The position numbers were made by a program, and so were the translations under genes. From Pseudomonas sp. SL4(2022) (lineage in GTDB: Bacteria; Pseudomonadota; Gammaproteobacteria; Pseudomonadales; Pseudomonadaceae), in contig NZ_CP113060.1 in the NCBI RefSeq assembly GCF_026625725.1, positions 1,556,001-1,620,000 on the forward strand: 64,000 nt of DNA. The letters run 5' to 3'. Of the stretch, positions 55,541 through 64,000 are shown piece by piece (positions within the stretch are counted from its first letter, which is position 1; each line of letters opens with the position of its first letter). A model generated the notes under the pieces. That model was not told where the DNA came from. It saw nothing but the letters and a program-made list of their open reading frames with translations, and did no database searches.

Positions 55541-56173
55541 TTACGGGCGATCAAGTAGGCCGGGCAACTGCGCGGCCAGCTTGGTGTTGTTGATCGGCGC
55601 GCGGATAAAGCCACGCTGCTTGCCATCGGGGCCAATCAGCACCAGGTTGCCGCTGTGGTCGACAGTGTAGTTTTCCTGGCTGGTATCAGCCGGAATAAAC
55701 GGAATGCTGACAGCATTTGCCAGCTTCTGGATGGTCGCCTGCTCAGCAGTCAGGCCGATAAAACCAGCGTCGAAATAATCCAGGTACTTCTTCAACTGCT
55801 CCGGCGTGTCACGATTGGGGTCAACCGTGACCAGCACGATACGCAACTTGGCCAGGGTTTCCGGCGGTAGCTGACCTTGCAGTTGGCGTAACTGGGCGAG
55901 GGTGGCCGGGCAAATATCTGGGCAGAAGGTGTAGCCGAAAAACAGCAGGCTCCACTGATCCTTGAGCTGATCAACCGCCACGGCCTGCCCGTCCTGATTG
56001 GTCAGACTCATCTCCGGCAGGCTGCGGCTTTGTGGCAGCAGAACGATGCCGGCATCCAGCAGCACGGTGGGGTCACCCTGGCCCTTGCTGGTCAGCACCT
56101 TATTGACGGTGAGCCCCAGCACCAGGGCGACGATGGCAACGAGAACAAAAACGGTGATCTGGGTTCGGGTCAT
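55541..56173 (-). CDS. SCO1/SenC copper chaperone
   Basis: A 210-residue membrane-anchored thioredoxin-fold protein. An N-terminal helix (residues 6-25) anchors it. The copper-binding CxxxC is in FFGYTFCPDICPATLAQL (about residues 80-86) and the third ligand His is in YTVDHSGN near residue 170. It loads copper into the CuA site of cytochrome c oxidase. It is the last gene of the leftward oxidase assembly cluster. Confidence 0.92.
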   Translation of the reverse strand: MTRTQITVFVLVAIVALVLGLTVNKVLTSKGQGDPTVLLDAGIVLLPQSRSLPEMSLTNQDGQAVAVDQLKDQWSLLFFGYTFCPDICPATLAQLRQLQGQLPPETLAKLRIVLVTVDPNRDTPEQLKKYLDYFDAGFIGLTAEQATIQKLANAVSIPFIPADTSQENYTVDHSGNLVLIGPDGKQRGFIRAPINNTKLAAQLPGLLDRP

Positions 56174-56184
56174 GGCACCAACGA

Positions 56185-57084
56185 TTACAGGTTTAACAGC
56201 AGATAGTGGTCGACCAGCAGGGCGATAAACAGCGCGAAAAGATACCAGATGCTGTACTTGAAGGTGCTGATCGCCGCATGCGGTTTGCTGTCACGGTACA
56301 GCACCACCGCCCAGTACAGAAAGCGCCCGCCCAACAGCACAGCGCAGGCGAGATAGAGCAGCCCGCTCATATGAATGGCGTAAGGCAGCAGGGTCACGGC
56401 AAACATCACCAGGGTGTACAGCAGAATATGCACCTTGGTGTAGTGCTCGCCGTGGGTCACCGGCAGCATGGGGATATCGGCCTTGGCGTATTCCTCTTTG
56501 CGGTGGATGGCCAGGGCCCAGAAATGCGGAGGCGTCCAGGCAAAGATAATCAGCACCAACAACAATGGCTCGGCACTGACATGTCCAGTGACTGCCACCC
56601 AGCCGAGCAACGGCGGCGCCGCGCCGGCCAGGCCGCCGATGACGATATTCTGCGGCGTGGCGCGTTTGAGAAAGCCGGTGTAAAGCACCGCATAACCTAG
56701 CAGCGAGGCCAAGGTCAGCCAGGCCGCCAGCTCGTTGGTAAAGGTCAGCAACAAGGCCATGCCTGCAACCGCCAACAGCAAGGCGAAGCCCAGCGCCGCA
56801 GTCGGTGACAAACGCCCGGCCGTCACCGGCCGTTTATGGGTGCGCGCCATGATCGAATCAATACGCCGGTCGACCACATGGTTGACCGCCGCCGCCGCGC
56901 CGGCACACAGACCGATACCCAGGTTGCCAAAGATCAACACCTCCCAGGCAACGCCTGCGCGGGTGGCGAGAAACATGCCGACCAGGGAGGTGATCAGCAT
57001 CAGCACCACCACCCGGGGTTTGGTCAGCTCCAGATAATCGCGCCAAGTGGCATGGGCTTGCTGTTCGCGCACTAGAGTAGCCAT
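56185..57084 (-). CDS. cyoE: Protohaem IX farnesyltransferase (haem O synthase)
   Basis: A 299-residue polytopic enzyme of the UbiA superfamily. It has LELTKPRVVVLMLITSLVGM, the first Asp-rich motif NHVVDRRIDSIMARTHKRP (about residues 68-86) and the later GWVAVTGHVSAEP / WTPPHFWALAIHRKEEYAKA region with the second motif. It adds the farnesyl group to haem B. It lies between ctaA and SCO1. Confidence 0.94.
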   Translation of the reverse strand: MATLVREQQAHATWRDYLELTKPRVVVLMLITSLVGMFLATRAGVAWEVLIFGNLGIGLCAGAAAAVNHVVDRRIDSIMARTHKRPVTAGRLSPTAALGFALLLAVAGMALLLTFTNELAAWLTLASLLGYAVLYTGFLKRATPQNIVIGGLAGAAPPLLGWVAVTGHVSAEPLLLVLIIFAWTPPHFWALAIHRKEEYAKADIPMLPVTHGEHYTKVHILLYTLVMFAVTLLPYAIHMSGLLYLACAVLLGGRFLYWAVVLYRDSKPHAAISTFKYSIWYLFALFIALLVDHYLLLNL

Positions 57085-57108
57085 AAGGTCTCTCCTCGAT
57101 TGTTCTGG

Positions 57109-58152
57109 TTATTTGCCGGGCAGCGCGGCGAAGCCGGCAGACGTCTCTGTCACGGGGGATGCCAACCATGCAGGGCGGCGCAGACGGTAATTGATCAGCA
57201 CCAGGGTCAGCAGCAGCGCCGCGCCGCCGAGGTTATGCGCCACCGCTACCAGCAGCGGCAAATGAAACACCACGTTGCTGATACCCAGGCTGATTTGCAC
57301 CGCCAGTGCCAGCACCAGCAAACCGGCAAGCCTCAACAGGCCATGGCGTTTCAATTGCCAGGCCAATAGCAGCAGCACCAGGGTGACCAGCAGTGCGCCG
57401 ATACGGTGGGTCATATGAATGGCGGTGCGCGCATCACTGTCGAGCTGCCCGCCGAGGTAGTTGGGGCCGATATGCTGGGTCAGGTGAAAACCGTTGGCAA
57501 AATCCATCGCCGGCCACCATTCGCCATGACAGGTCGGCAGATCGACGCAGGCGACCGCCGCATAGTTGCTGCTGACCCAACCGCCCAGAGCGATCTGCCC
57601 GATCACCAGCAATAGGCCGAGCGCTGCCAGGCTGCGCAGCCGTGCCGGCAGATTGGCCAAGGCGGCCGCCTTGCCGGATAGACGCAGGGTTAAAAGAAAC
57701 AACAGACTGAGGGTGGCAAAGCCGCCCAACAGGTGCGCCGTCACCACCTGCGGCCAGAGCTTGAGGGTCACTGTCCACATGCCAAAGGCGGCCTGTAGTG
57801 TCACCAGGCACAGCAAGAACAGCGGCAGTTTGAGTGGCTGACCCACCTCGCCACGACGGCGCAGCGCCTGCACCGCCAGACCGAGAATCACCAGCCCCAA
57901 AGCGCCAGCAAAATAGCGGTGAATCATCTCGTACCAGCCCTTGGCCACTTCCACCGGCGCTTCAGGGAAACGCGCCTCAGCCAGGGTCTGTTTGTGCTCG
58001 CTCATCGGCACGCCGATAAAGCCGTAGCAACCCGGCCAGTCCGGACAACCCAGGCCGGCGTGGGTCAAGCGGGTATAGGCACCGAGCAGCACGACCACGA
58101 CCGCCAGCAGGGTGGCGAACAGGGCAAAACGGTAACCAGGCTTGCTCATCAT
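57109..58152 (-). CDS. ctaA: Haem A synthase
   Basis: A 347-residue COX15/CtaA protein with about 8 membrane helices. The conserved His are in EMIHRYFAG (about residues 75-83), TAHLLGG, HMTHRIGA and VAHNLGGA. A CxxxxxxC pair (CVDLPTC) lies in the loop after helix 4. It oxidises the C8 methyl of haem O to make haem A. Confidence 0.92.
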   Translation of the reverse strand: MMSKPGYRFALFATLLAVVVVLLGAYTRLTHAGLGCPDWPGCYGFIGVPMSEHKQTLAEARFPEAPVEVAKGWYEMIHRYFAGALGLVILGLAVQALRRRGEVGQPLKLPLFLLCLVTLQAAFGMWTVTLKLWPQVVTAHLLGGFATLSLLFLLTLRLSGKAAALANLPARLRSLAALGLLLVIGQIALGGWVSSNYAAVACVDLPTCHGEWWPAMDFANGFHLTQHIGPNYLGGQLDSDARTAIHMTHRIGALLVTLVLLLLAWQLKRHGLLRLAGLLVLALAVQISLGISNVVFHLPLLVAVAHNLGGAALLLTLVLINYRLRRPAWLASPVTETSAGFAALPGK

Positions 58153-58174
58153 CAGTCCTTAGCCGAGGGCAGCA

Positions 58175-58759
58175 TTAACCAATTTGTGAGATTTTCAGCA
58201 GATGCCGCAGGTCGTTGAGAATCGCCTTGCCCTTGCTGGTGGCGTCATAACGCAGCACCAGATTGCCGTGTGGATCGACGATCCACAGTTGCGCGCCTTC
58301 GGCCTGGCCGGCGGTTTTGCCGTAGGCATCCAGCTGCAGCTGATAACGCGCCAGTTGCGGATATTCGCGGCGCAGCTGGGCGTCGTAGTCATCACTCAGC
58401 GGCTGAGCAGTGGCCAGACCATGGGCAGCGCGGCCGACATCACGGTTGAGGCCGATATGCACCTGGCGGGCGAGGAACACCAGTTCCTTGCAGGCGGCAT
58501 CGCAGACATCCGGAACGGTCACCAGCAATTGCCAGCGCTGTTCTTCGGCACCGACAACCCCGAGGTCGGCGCGGGTCTGCCCGGTGCCGATCAGCTCACC
58601 GTGGTAGCTGCGGGTTTCCGGCACCCAGAAACGCCACTGATACATGGCGCTGGCGAGGATCATCGGGCCGATAACCACGGCCAGAATCAGGATCAGCTGC
58701 AGCCGCCCACGGCGACGCTGACTAGGTGACACTTCAGGCAGGGCGATGGCTGGGTTCAT
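58175..58759 (-). CDS. SCO/thioredoxin-like membrane-anchored protein (PA0111 type)
   Basis: A 194-residue protein with one N-terminal helix (about residues 23-43, LILILAVVIGPMILASAMY). The soluble domain resembles a reduced SCO-like fold, with WQLLVTVPDVCDAACKELVFLAR carrying a CDAAC pair and a YDATSKGKAILNDLRHLLK ending. The pair is CxxxC like SCO. Its place between SURF1 and CtaA suggests a role in oxidase copper or redox assembly. The start at 58759 has a GGGAG ribosome binding site and lies inside the SURF1 end. Confidence 0.75.
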   Translation of the reverse strand: MNPAIALPEVSPSQRRRGRLQLILILAVVIGPMILASAMYQWRFWVPETRSYHGELIGTGQTRADLGVVGAEEQRWQLLVTVPDVCDAACKELVFLARQVHIGLNRDVGRAAHGLATAQPLSDDYDAQLRREYPQLARYQLQLDAYGKTAGQAEGAQLWIVDPHGNLVLRYDATSKGKAILNDLRHLLKISQIG

Positions 58760-59465
58760 GGCGAATCTCCCGCGCATTAGATAGACCGAGATAGATAAAC
58801 AGGCCGAGCAAAGCCGCCGCCAGGGAGAACCATTGCACGGCGTAACCGAGGTGTTTGTCAGGACTCATGGCGATAACCGGCCAATCGCTTTGAAATGACG
58901 CGGGACCCGGCTCGAGGCGCACCTCATAGCTCAGGCCACCACGCCCCAGTTGCTGCCACAAGGCTTCAGGCTTGACCTCGCTGACCACACGCGGCCAGCC
59001 GCCGGCCGGTGGCGTATTCTGGAGCTGAAAGGTCTCCCCTGGAGGCACATACACCGTTGCCTGCAAACGCAGCGGGGTATCCGGGGTAGCGAAGGTTGGG
59101 CTGATGCGACGATCCGGCCAAGGCAGCCAGCCGCGATTGAGCAATAGCCAAAGGCCGCTGATTTGGTCATAGAAGGGTTGTAGCACCTCGACGCCGACTT
59201 TGCCGTCACGGGTGCGGTTGTCGAGCAACAGGGTATGCCGTGCATCGAAGAAGCCCTGGAGCTGCACGCGCTGGTAAGCCGGATTGGGCTGACGCTCCAG
59301 CTCATCGATGCTGATCGGGGCGGCCAGTTGCTGGGCCTGGTGTGCGGCCAGCAGCTCGCGCTTTTCTTCGGCCCGTGCCAGCTGCCAGAAGCCTAGGGCG
59401 ATCAGGCAGGGAAACAGCAGCAGCACCAGTACGCTGGGCAGCCAGCCAGGACGGAAGGTGCTCAT
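58734..59465 (-). CDS. SURF1-family cytochrome oxidase assembly protein
   Basis: A 243-residue protein with two membrane helices, one at the N-terminus (about 8-27, SVLVLLLFPCLIALGFWQL) and one near the C-terminus (about 208-230). The family motifs ALGFWQLARAEEK, LLDNRTRDGKVGVEVLQPF and LLNRGWLPWPDRR lie between them. It helps insert haem A into subunit I. The start at 59465 follows GGGAGG; a longer upstream frame has no similarity. Confidence 0.9.
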   Translation of the reverse strand: MSTFRPGWLPSVLVLLLFPCLIALGFWQLARAEEKRELLAAHQAQQLAAPISIDELERQPNPAYQRVQLQGFFDARHTLLLDNRTRDGKVGVEVLQPFYDQISGLWLLLNRGWLPWPDRRISPTFATPDTPLRLQATVYVPPGETFQLQNTPPAGGWPRVVSEVKPEALWQQLGRGGLSYEVRLEPGPASFQSDWPVIAMSPDKHLGYAVQWFSLAAALLGLFIYLGLSNAREIRHEPSHRPA

Positions 59466-59553
59466 GGCAACCTCCCTAAAGCCCTGCACAAGCTGGCTAT
59501 ACTGCAGCTGAAGCGCATTTCCCTTCCCCCGAAGTTCCGCTTGGGAGTCACGC

Positions 59554-59757
59554 ATGCTCAAAGCCGCGATCGTCCTGTTACTACTGGCTACTCTGGTCAG
59601 CCTATTCAGTGGCCTGTTCTTTCTGGTCAAGGACGAAGGTAAAACCTCCCGGGTGGTCAACGCGCTGACTGTGCGCGTGACCCTTACCGCGCTGACCGTT
59701 GCCCTTATTGCCTGGGGCTTCTACAGCGGCCAACTGGTTTCCCACGTCACTTGGTAA
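59554..59757 (+). CDS. DUF2909 twin-transmembrane protein
   Basis: A 67-residue membrane protein with two helices (about residues 4-24 and 43-62) around FLVKDEGKTSRVVNALTVRV, the conserved linker of the DUF2909 family. It lies on the strand opposite to all the oxidase genes, between SURF1 and subunit III, where it is found in many proteobacteria. Its precise role is unknown. Confidence 0.87.
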   Translation: MLKAAIVLLLLATLVSLFSGLFFLVKDEGKTSRVVNALTVRVTLTALTVALIAWGFYSGQLVSHVTW

Positions 59758-59762
59758 GCACC

Positions 59763-60659
59763 TCACAGCACATAGACAAAGACAAACAGACCAATCCACA
59801 CCACATCAACAAAGTGCCAATACCAGGCCGCCGCCTCGAAGCCGAAATGCTGCTCGGGGCTGAAATGGCCACGGATCACCCGAATCAGCATGATGCTCAG
59901 CATCAGGGCGCCCAGGGTCACGTGGGCACCGTGAAAGCCGGTGAGCATGAAGAAGGTGGCGCCGTATATGCCCGAGCCGAGGGTCAGGCCCAGTTCGGTG
60001 TAGGCATGGATGTACTCTTCGACCTGCAGCACCAAAAAGGCGATACCGAGAATCACCGTCAGCGCCAGCCACAGGGTCAGCGGTTTGCGGTGGTTCTTGC
60101 GCAGCGCGTGGTGGGCGAAGGTCAGGGTAAAGCTGGAAGTGACCAGCAAGATGGTATTGATCAGCGGCAGGCCCCAGGCACTGATGACCCCACTGGGGGC
60201 GGGATAGAGTTTCGGATCAGGCGTGTTGAGCAGCGGCCAGGTGTATTCGAATCCCGGCCAGAGCATGTTGCTCACCCCTTTGTCGCCCTCACCACCGAGC
60301 CAGGGGCCGGCCCAGGTACGCACGTAGAACAGCACGCCAAAGAACGCCGCAAAGAACATCACCTCGGAGAAGATGAACCAGCTCATGCCCCAGCGGAACG
60401 AGCGATCCATCTGCGGGCTGTAGAGGCCGCCGCGACTTTCCTTGATCACATTGCCGAACCAGCCGAACAGCATGTAGGCGAGAAACAGTCCGCCGATAAA
60501 GAAGATCAATGGGCCATTGGAGTCGGCGCGGTCCGCCTTCAGATCATTGAACCAGGTGCCCACGCCGTACACCGAGAACAGCATGCCCAACGTGGCGATG
60601 ATCGGCCATTTGCTCTGGGCCGGGACGTAATAGTTTTCATGAGTTTCGTGACTCGACAT
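59763..60659 (-). CDS. coxC: Cytochrome c oxidase subunit III
   Basis: A 298-residue subunit with seven membrane helices. It has RWGMSWFIFSEVMFFAAFFG and MLTGFHGAHVTLGALMLS with the conserved His, then HFVDVVWIGLFVFVYVL at the end. An extra soluble stretch (about 100-145, KGVSNMLWPGFEYTWPLLNTPD) is typical of this branch. It stabilises the oxidase and helps proton uptake. Confidence 0.94.
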   Translation of the reverse strand: MSSHETHENYYVPAQSKWPIIATLGMLFSVYGVGTWFNDLKADRADSNGPLIFFIGGLFLAYMLFGWFGNVIKESRGGLYSPQMDRSFRWGMSWFIFSEVMFFAAFFGVLFYVRTWAGPWLGGEGDKGVSNMLWPGFEYTWPLLNTPDPKLYPAPSGVISAWGLPLINTILLVTSSFTLTFAHHALRKNHRKPLTLWLALTVILGIAFLVLQVEEYIHAYTELGLTLGSGIYGATFFMLTGFHGAHVTLGALMLSIMLIRVIRGHFSPEQHFGFEAAAWYWHFVDVVWIGLFVFVYVL

Positions 60660-60671
60660 TTATTGTTCTCC

Positions 60672-61238
60672 TTATGGAGTCGCCCGGTTAAGGGTCGCTT
60701 GTGCCACCGCCGGTTTGCGCGCAGTGATATCAAACAAGGTGTAAGCCAGGGTCAGGTGGCGAACATCTGCCGGTAAGTCTCTATCGACGATAAAGCGCAC
60801 CGGCATTTCGATACGCTCACCGGGTTGCAGTACCTGCTGGGTAAAACAAAAACACTCGGTCTTGTGAAAGTAGGCAGCGGCTTTGGACGGCGCCACGCTG
60901 GGAATTGCCTGGGCGGTCATCGGCTTATCCGTGGGGTTGTAGGCGACAAACAGCATCTGCGTGCTTTCGCCCGGATGCACCAGAACCTCATCGGCCTGAG
61001 GACTGAACTCCCAGACCATCTCGGCGGCATTGGTGGCGAGAAACTGCACGCGCACCTGGCGCGACTCATCGGTGCTTTGCAACCCAGCCTCATAAGCACC
61101 AGCGGTTTTGCCGTTGATGCCAAAGGCCTGGCACATCACGTCATAGATCGGCACCAAGGCAAAACCGAAGCCGAACATGCCGACCACCACCAGTGACAGG
61201 CGGATAACCAGGCGGCGGGTCGACAGGGCTTCGCTCAT
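60672..61238 (-). CDS. ctaG: CtaG/Cox11 copper chaperone
   Basis: A 188-residue protein with one N-terminal helix (about 10-30) and a periplasmic beta domain with YNPTDKPMTAQAIPSVAPS and KTECFCFTQQ, which contains the conserved Cys pair that binds copper. It loads CuB in subunit I. It lies between coxA and coxC. Confidence 0.93.
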   Translation of the reverse strand: MSEALSTRRLVIRLSLVVVGMFGFGFALVPIYDVMCQAFGINGKTAGAYEAGLQSTDESRQVRVQFLATNAAEMVWEFSPQADEVLVHPGESTQMLFVAYNPTDKPMTAQAIPSVAPSKAAAYFHKTECFCFTQQVLQPGERIEMPVRFIVDRDLPADVRHLTLAYTLFDITARKPAVAQATLNRATP

Positions 61239-61250
61239 CGGTCGGTGTCC

Positions 61251-62855
61251 TTATTTCACTTCAGGTGGTGTGGTGAAGGTGTGATAGGGCGCCGGCGACG
61301 GCACCGTCCACTCCAACCCTTCAGCACCGTCCCAAGGCTTGGCTGCGGCAGGCTTGCCGCCACGAATGCACTTGATGACGATAAACAGGAATAGCAACTG
61401 AGTGGCGCCAAACATGAAGGCGCCGATACTCGACACCATGTTGAAGTTGGCGAACATCATGTTGTAGTCCGGAATACGCCGCGGCATGCCGGCCAAGCCG
61501 ACAAAGTGCATCGGGAAGAACGCCAGGTTCATGCCGATAAAGCTCATCCAGAAATGCAGCTTGCCGAGGGTTTCGTCGTACATGTGCCCGGTCCACTTCG
61601 GCAGCCAGTAATAGGCCGAGGCGAAGATGCCGAAGATAGCCCCAGGCACCAGCACGTAATGGAAGTGCGCCACCACAAAGTAGGTGTCGTGGTACTGGAA
61701 GTCCGCCGGGGCGATGGCCAGCATCAGGCCGGAGAAACCACCAATGGTGAACAGGATGACGAAGGCCACCGAGAACAGCATCGGCGTCTCAAAGGTCATC
61801 GAACCGCGCCACATGGTGCTGGCCCAGTTGAACACCTTCACCCCGGTGGGCACGGCAATCAGCATGGTGGCGTACATAAAGAACAGCTCGCCGGTCAGCG
61901 GGATGCCGACGGTAAACATGTGGTGCGCCCAGACGATAAACGACAGAAAGGCGATGCTTGCCGTCGCATAGACCATCGAGGTGTAGCCAAACAGCGGCTT
62001 ACGGGCGAAGGCAGGAATGATCGCACTGACCGCGCCGAACGCCGGCAGGATCATGATGTACACCTCGGGGTGACCGAAGAACCAGAACACATGCTGGAAC
62101 AGCACTGGGTCACCGCCACCGGCAGCACTGAAGAAGCTGGTGCCGAAATGGATGTCCATCAGCATCATGGTTACGCAACCGGCCAGTACCGGCATGACCG
62201 CGATCAGCAGAAAAGCGGTGATCAGCCAGGTCCAGACGAATAACGGCATTTTCATCAGCGTCATGCCGGGGGCGCGCAAGTTGAGGATGGTGGCGACCAC
62301 GTTAATCGCCCCCATGATCGAACTGATACCCATCAGGTGCACGGCGAAGATAAAGAAGGTCACCGACTCCGGCGCGTAGGTGGTCGACAGCGGCGCATAG
62401 AAGGTCCAGCCGAAGTTCGGTCCGCCGCCCTCCATGAACAACGTACTGACCAACATGCCGAACGCCGCTGGCAGTAGCCAGAAACTGAAGTTGTTCATCC
62501 GCGGCAGGGCCATGTCCGGCGCGCCGATCATCAGCGGAATCATCCAGTTGGCCAGGCCGACAAACGCCGGCATCACCGCGCCAAAGACCATGATCAGGCC
62601 GTGCATGGTGGTCATTTGGTTGAAGAATTCCGGCTGCACGATCTGCAGGCCCGGCTGGAACAGCTCGGCACGAATCACCATGGCCATGCTGCCACCCAGC
62701 AGGAACATGGCGAAGCTGAACCACAAGTACATGGTGCCGATGTCTTTATGGTTGGTGGTCAACACCCAGCGCATCAGGCCTTTGGCCGGGCCGTGGTGAT
62801 GGTCATGTCCGGCATGACCGTGGCCAGCGTGGCCCGGATCGATCACTGCACTCAT
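61251..62855 (-). CDS. coxA: Cytochrome c oxidase subunit I
   Basis: A 534-residue aa3-type catalytic subunit with 12 helices. Haem A ligand His are in MTTMHGLIMVFGA and HFHYVLVPGA, and the CuB site and Tyr-His cross-link region are in FWFFGHPEVYIMILPAFG and VWAHHMFTVG. The D-channel (NWMIPLMIGAPDMALPRMNN) and K-channel residues are present. The first 25 residues are His-rich (GHAGHGHAGHDHHHGP). It reduces oxygen. Confidence 0.96.
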   Translation of the reverse strand: MSAVIDPGHAGHGHAGHDHHHGPAKGLMRWVLTTNHKDIGTMYLWFSFAMFLLGGSMAMVIRAELFQPGLQIVQPEFFNQMTTMHGLIMVFGAVMPAFVGLANWMIPLMIGAPDMALPRMNNFSFWLLPAAFGMLVSTLFMEGGGPNFGWTFYAPLSTTYAPESVTFFIFAVHLMGISSIMGAINVVATILNLRAPGMTLMKMPLFVWTWLITAFLLIAVMPVLAGCVTMMLMDIHFGTSFFSAAGGGDPVLFQHVFWFFGHPEVYIMILPAFGAVSAIIPAFARKPLFGYTSMVYATASIAFLSFIVWAHHMFTVGIPLTGELFFMYATMLIAVPTGVKVFNWASTMWRGSMTFETPMLFSVAFVILFTIGGFSGLMLAIAPADFQYHDTYFVVAHFHYVLVPGAIFGIFASAYYWLPKWTGHMYDETLGKLHFWMSFIGMNLAFFPMHFVGLAGMPRRIPDYNMMFANFNMVSSIGAFMFGATQLLFLFIVIKCIRGGKPAAAKPWDGAEGLEWTVPSPAPYHTFTTPPEVK

Positions 62856-62859
62856 GTCC

Positions 62860-63984
62860 TTACTCCTGAGCCTGTTTGAACGCGAGGATGTCTTTCGGCG
62901 TGACCATGTCGCCTACCGCATTGCCCCAGGCGTTGCGTTCGTAGGTGATGATCGCGGCGATATCGACTTCCGAGAGTTGCTTGCCAAAAGCGGCCATCGA
63001 AGTGCCCGACTTGCCGTTGACCACGATGCCGATATGACCGGCCGCAGGTCCGGTAGCAATCGCCGAGCCTTTGAGTGCCGGGAACATAGGCGGCAGGCCT
63101 TCACCGGTTGGCTGGTGGCAGGATGCGCAGTTGGTCTGGTAGGACTTCTCGCCACGCGCCATCAGCTCGTCCATGGTCCACTCTTTAGTGGTCAGTTCAC
63201 GCTCAGCGGCCGCTGCCACCTTGCGCTCGGCGAGCCAGGCCGCGTAGTCCTCTTTCGACTTGGCTTCTACCACCACGGGCATAAAGCCGTGGTCCTTGCC
63301 GCACAACTCGGTGCATTGGCCACGGTAGATGCCCGGCTCGTCGATACGCGTCCAGGATTCGTTGATAAAACCAGGGATGGCGTCTTTCTTCACTGCCAGC
63401 GCCGGCACCCACCAAGAGTGGATGACGTCGGCGGCCGTGATCAGAAAGCGCACTTTGGTGCCGACCGGCACCACCAGCGGCTCGTCCACCTCGAGCAGGT
63501 AGTGCTCGCCTTTGGTGGCTTTGTTGTTGATCTGATCCTTGGGCGTGGTCAGGTTGCTGAAGAACTCGACGTCTTCACCCAGGTATTTGTAATGCCATTT
63601 CCATTGATAGCCCGTGACCTGAATATCCAGCTCGGATTCGCTGGAGTCGTAGATTTCGATCAAGGTCTTGGTGGCCGGTATGGCCATCAGCACCAGGATG
63701 ACCAGCGGAACGACGGTCCAGAGAATCTCGACCGTGGTGCTTTCGTGGAAGTGTGCCGGCTCCTGCCCCGTAGAGCGGCGATGGATAAGCATCGACCAGA
63801 ACATCACGCCGAATACGATCACACCGATCACGACGCAGATCCAGAAGATGGTCATGTGCAGATCAAAAACGGAGCGGCTGACCTCGGTGGCACCTGGCGC
63901 CATATTGACGCCCCAGCTGGCGTGTGCCGAGCTGAATACCAACCACAACAGGAGGCCCATCCAGACTCGTGGATGTCGCATCAT
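62860..63984 (-). CDS. coxB: Cytochrome c oxidase subunit II with C-terminal cytochrome c domain
   Basis: A 374-residue subunit. A signal peptide (about residues 1-22) is followed by two membrane helices (about 40-65 and 90-110). The CuA cupredoxin domain ends at CTELCGKDHGFMPV (about residues 217-230). A fused monohaem cytochrome c domain carries CASCHQ (about 290-295). This caa3-like fusion is normal for Pseudomonas. Its upstream promoter lies outside the window except for 16 bases with an AAGGGG ribosome binding site. Confidence 0.95.
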   Translation of the reverse strand: MMRHPRVWMGLLLWLVFSSAHASWGVNMAPGATEVSRSVFDLHMTIFWICVVIGVIVFGVMFWSMLIHRRSTGQEPAHFHESTTVEILWTVVPLVILVLMAIPATKTLIEIYDSSESELDIQVTGYQWKWHYKYLGEDVEFFSNLTTPKDQINNKATKGEHYLLEVDEPLVVPVGTKVRFLITAADVIHSWWVPALAVKKDAIPGFINESWTRIDEPGIYRGQCTELCGKDHGFMPVVVEAKSKEDYAAWLAERKVAAAAERELTTKEWTMDELMARGEKSYQTNCASCHQPTGEGLPPMFPALKGSAIATGPAAGHIGIVVNGKSGTSMAAFGKQLSEVDIAAIITYERNAWGNAVGDMVTPKDILAFKQAQE

Positions 63985-64000
63985 TGCGGGTTCCCCTTAA

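Noticed and set aside
59751..60776. 341-codon frame opposite cytochrome oxidase subunit III
   Set aside because: Shadow of a conserved gene; residue composition is not plausible.

Overview
The window is chromosomal DNA of a Pseudomonas (Gammaproteobacteria) that is not P. aeruginosa. From about 27 kb onward the gene order follows the P. aeruginosa series algB-kinB-ampDh2-dgcH-dsbA-cc4-cytochrome c5-engB-(ersA)-polA-thrB-znuA/zur-znuCB-metNIQ, and then joins the aa3-type cytochrome c oxidase locus. These are synteny and protein-family calls made from memory of the families, without any database search.

Left part, 1-20.6 kb: an accessory surface-polysaccharide locus. It holds the end of a parvulin-type prolyl isomerase of the EpsD kind, two related zinc-ribbon methyltransferases, manC, two O-antigen-ligase/polymerase-like membrane proteins, a WecG/TagA glycosyltransferase, an AsnB-like amidotransferase, a flippase, a sugar-nucleotide epimerase and a Wzz-like chain-length protein. 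The genes from 20.6 to 10.9 kb form one tightly overlapping leftward operon.

Inside this locus, at 4.2-8.9 kb, is what I consider the main discovery: a compact lasso-peptide cluster. A 57-residue precursor gene (4245-4418) lies just upstream of the lasso cyclase. Converging on them is an overlapping operon for the PqqD-like leader-binding protein (B1), the transglutaminase-like leader peptidase (B2), an HPr-kinase-like lasso kinase and a PAPS sulfotransferase. The predicted core is SIFATSGNDGTLGFSNVS: Thr at leader position -2, a Ser1-Asp9 macrolactam and a C-terminal Ser that fits lasso kinases. There is no Tyr, so sulfation would have to fall on Ser or Thr. No dedicated ABC exporter or isopeptidase is present. 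An unrecognised 252-residue gene sits directly upstream.

Middle, 20.7-35.7 kb: housekeeping and envelope-stress genes. They include a REP element, an Ivy-family lysozyme inhibitor lacking the usual loop His, and DUF1328, PA2169-like and BON proteins. The algB-kinB alginate two-component pair follows, with algB broken by a 1-nt frameshift at about 28068. Next come a phosphoethanolamine-transferase-like protein behind an AlgU-like promoter, an NCS2 permease behind GntR-like sites, AmpDh2 and a MarC protein.

Right, 35.8-64 kb: a CRY-DASH photolyase-family protein, a diguanylate cyclase, dsbA with an atypical CGHC active site, cytochromes c4 and c5, engB, the sRNA ErsA with a clear AlgU-type promoter and terminator, polA, thrB, the zinc-uptake genes with a Zur box, metNIQ, a LysR regulator, and the complete assembly set for cytochrome c oxidase (SCO1, CyoE, CtaA, SURF1, CtaG, CoxA/B/C). 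No tRNA, rRNA, CRISPR array or insertion sequence was recognised.
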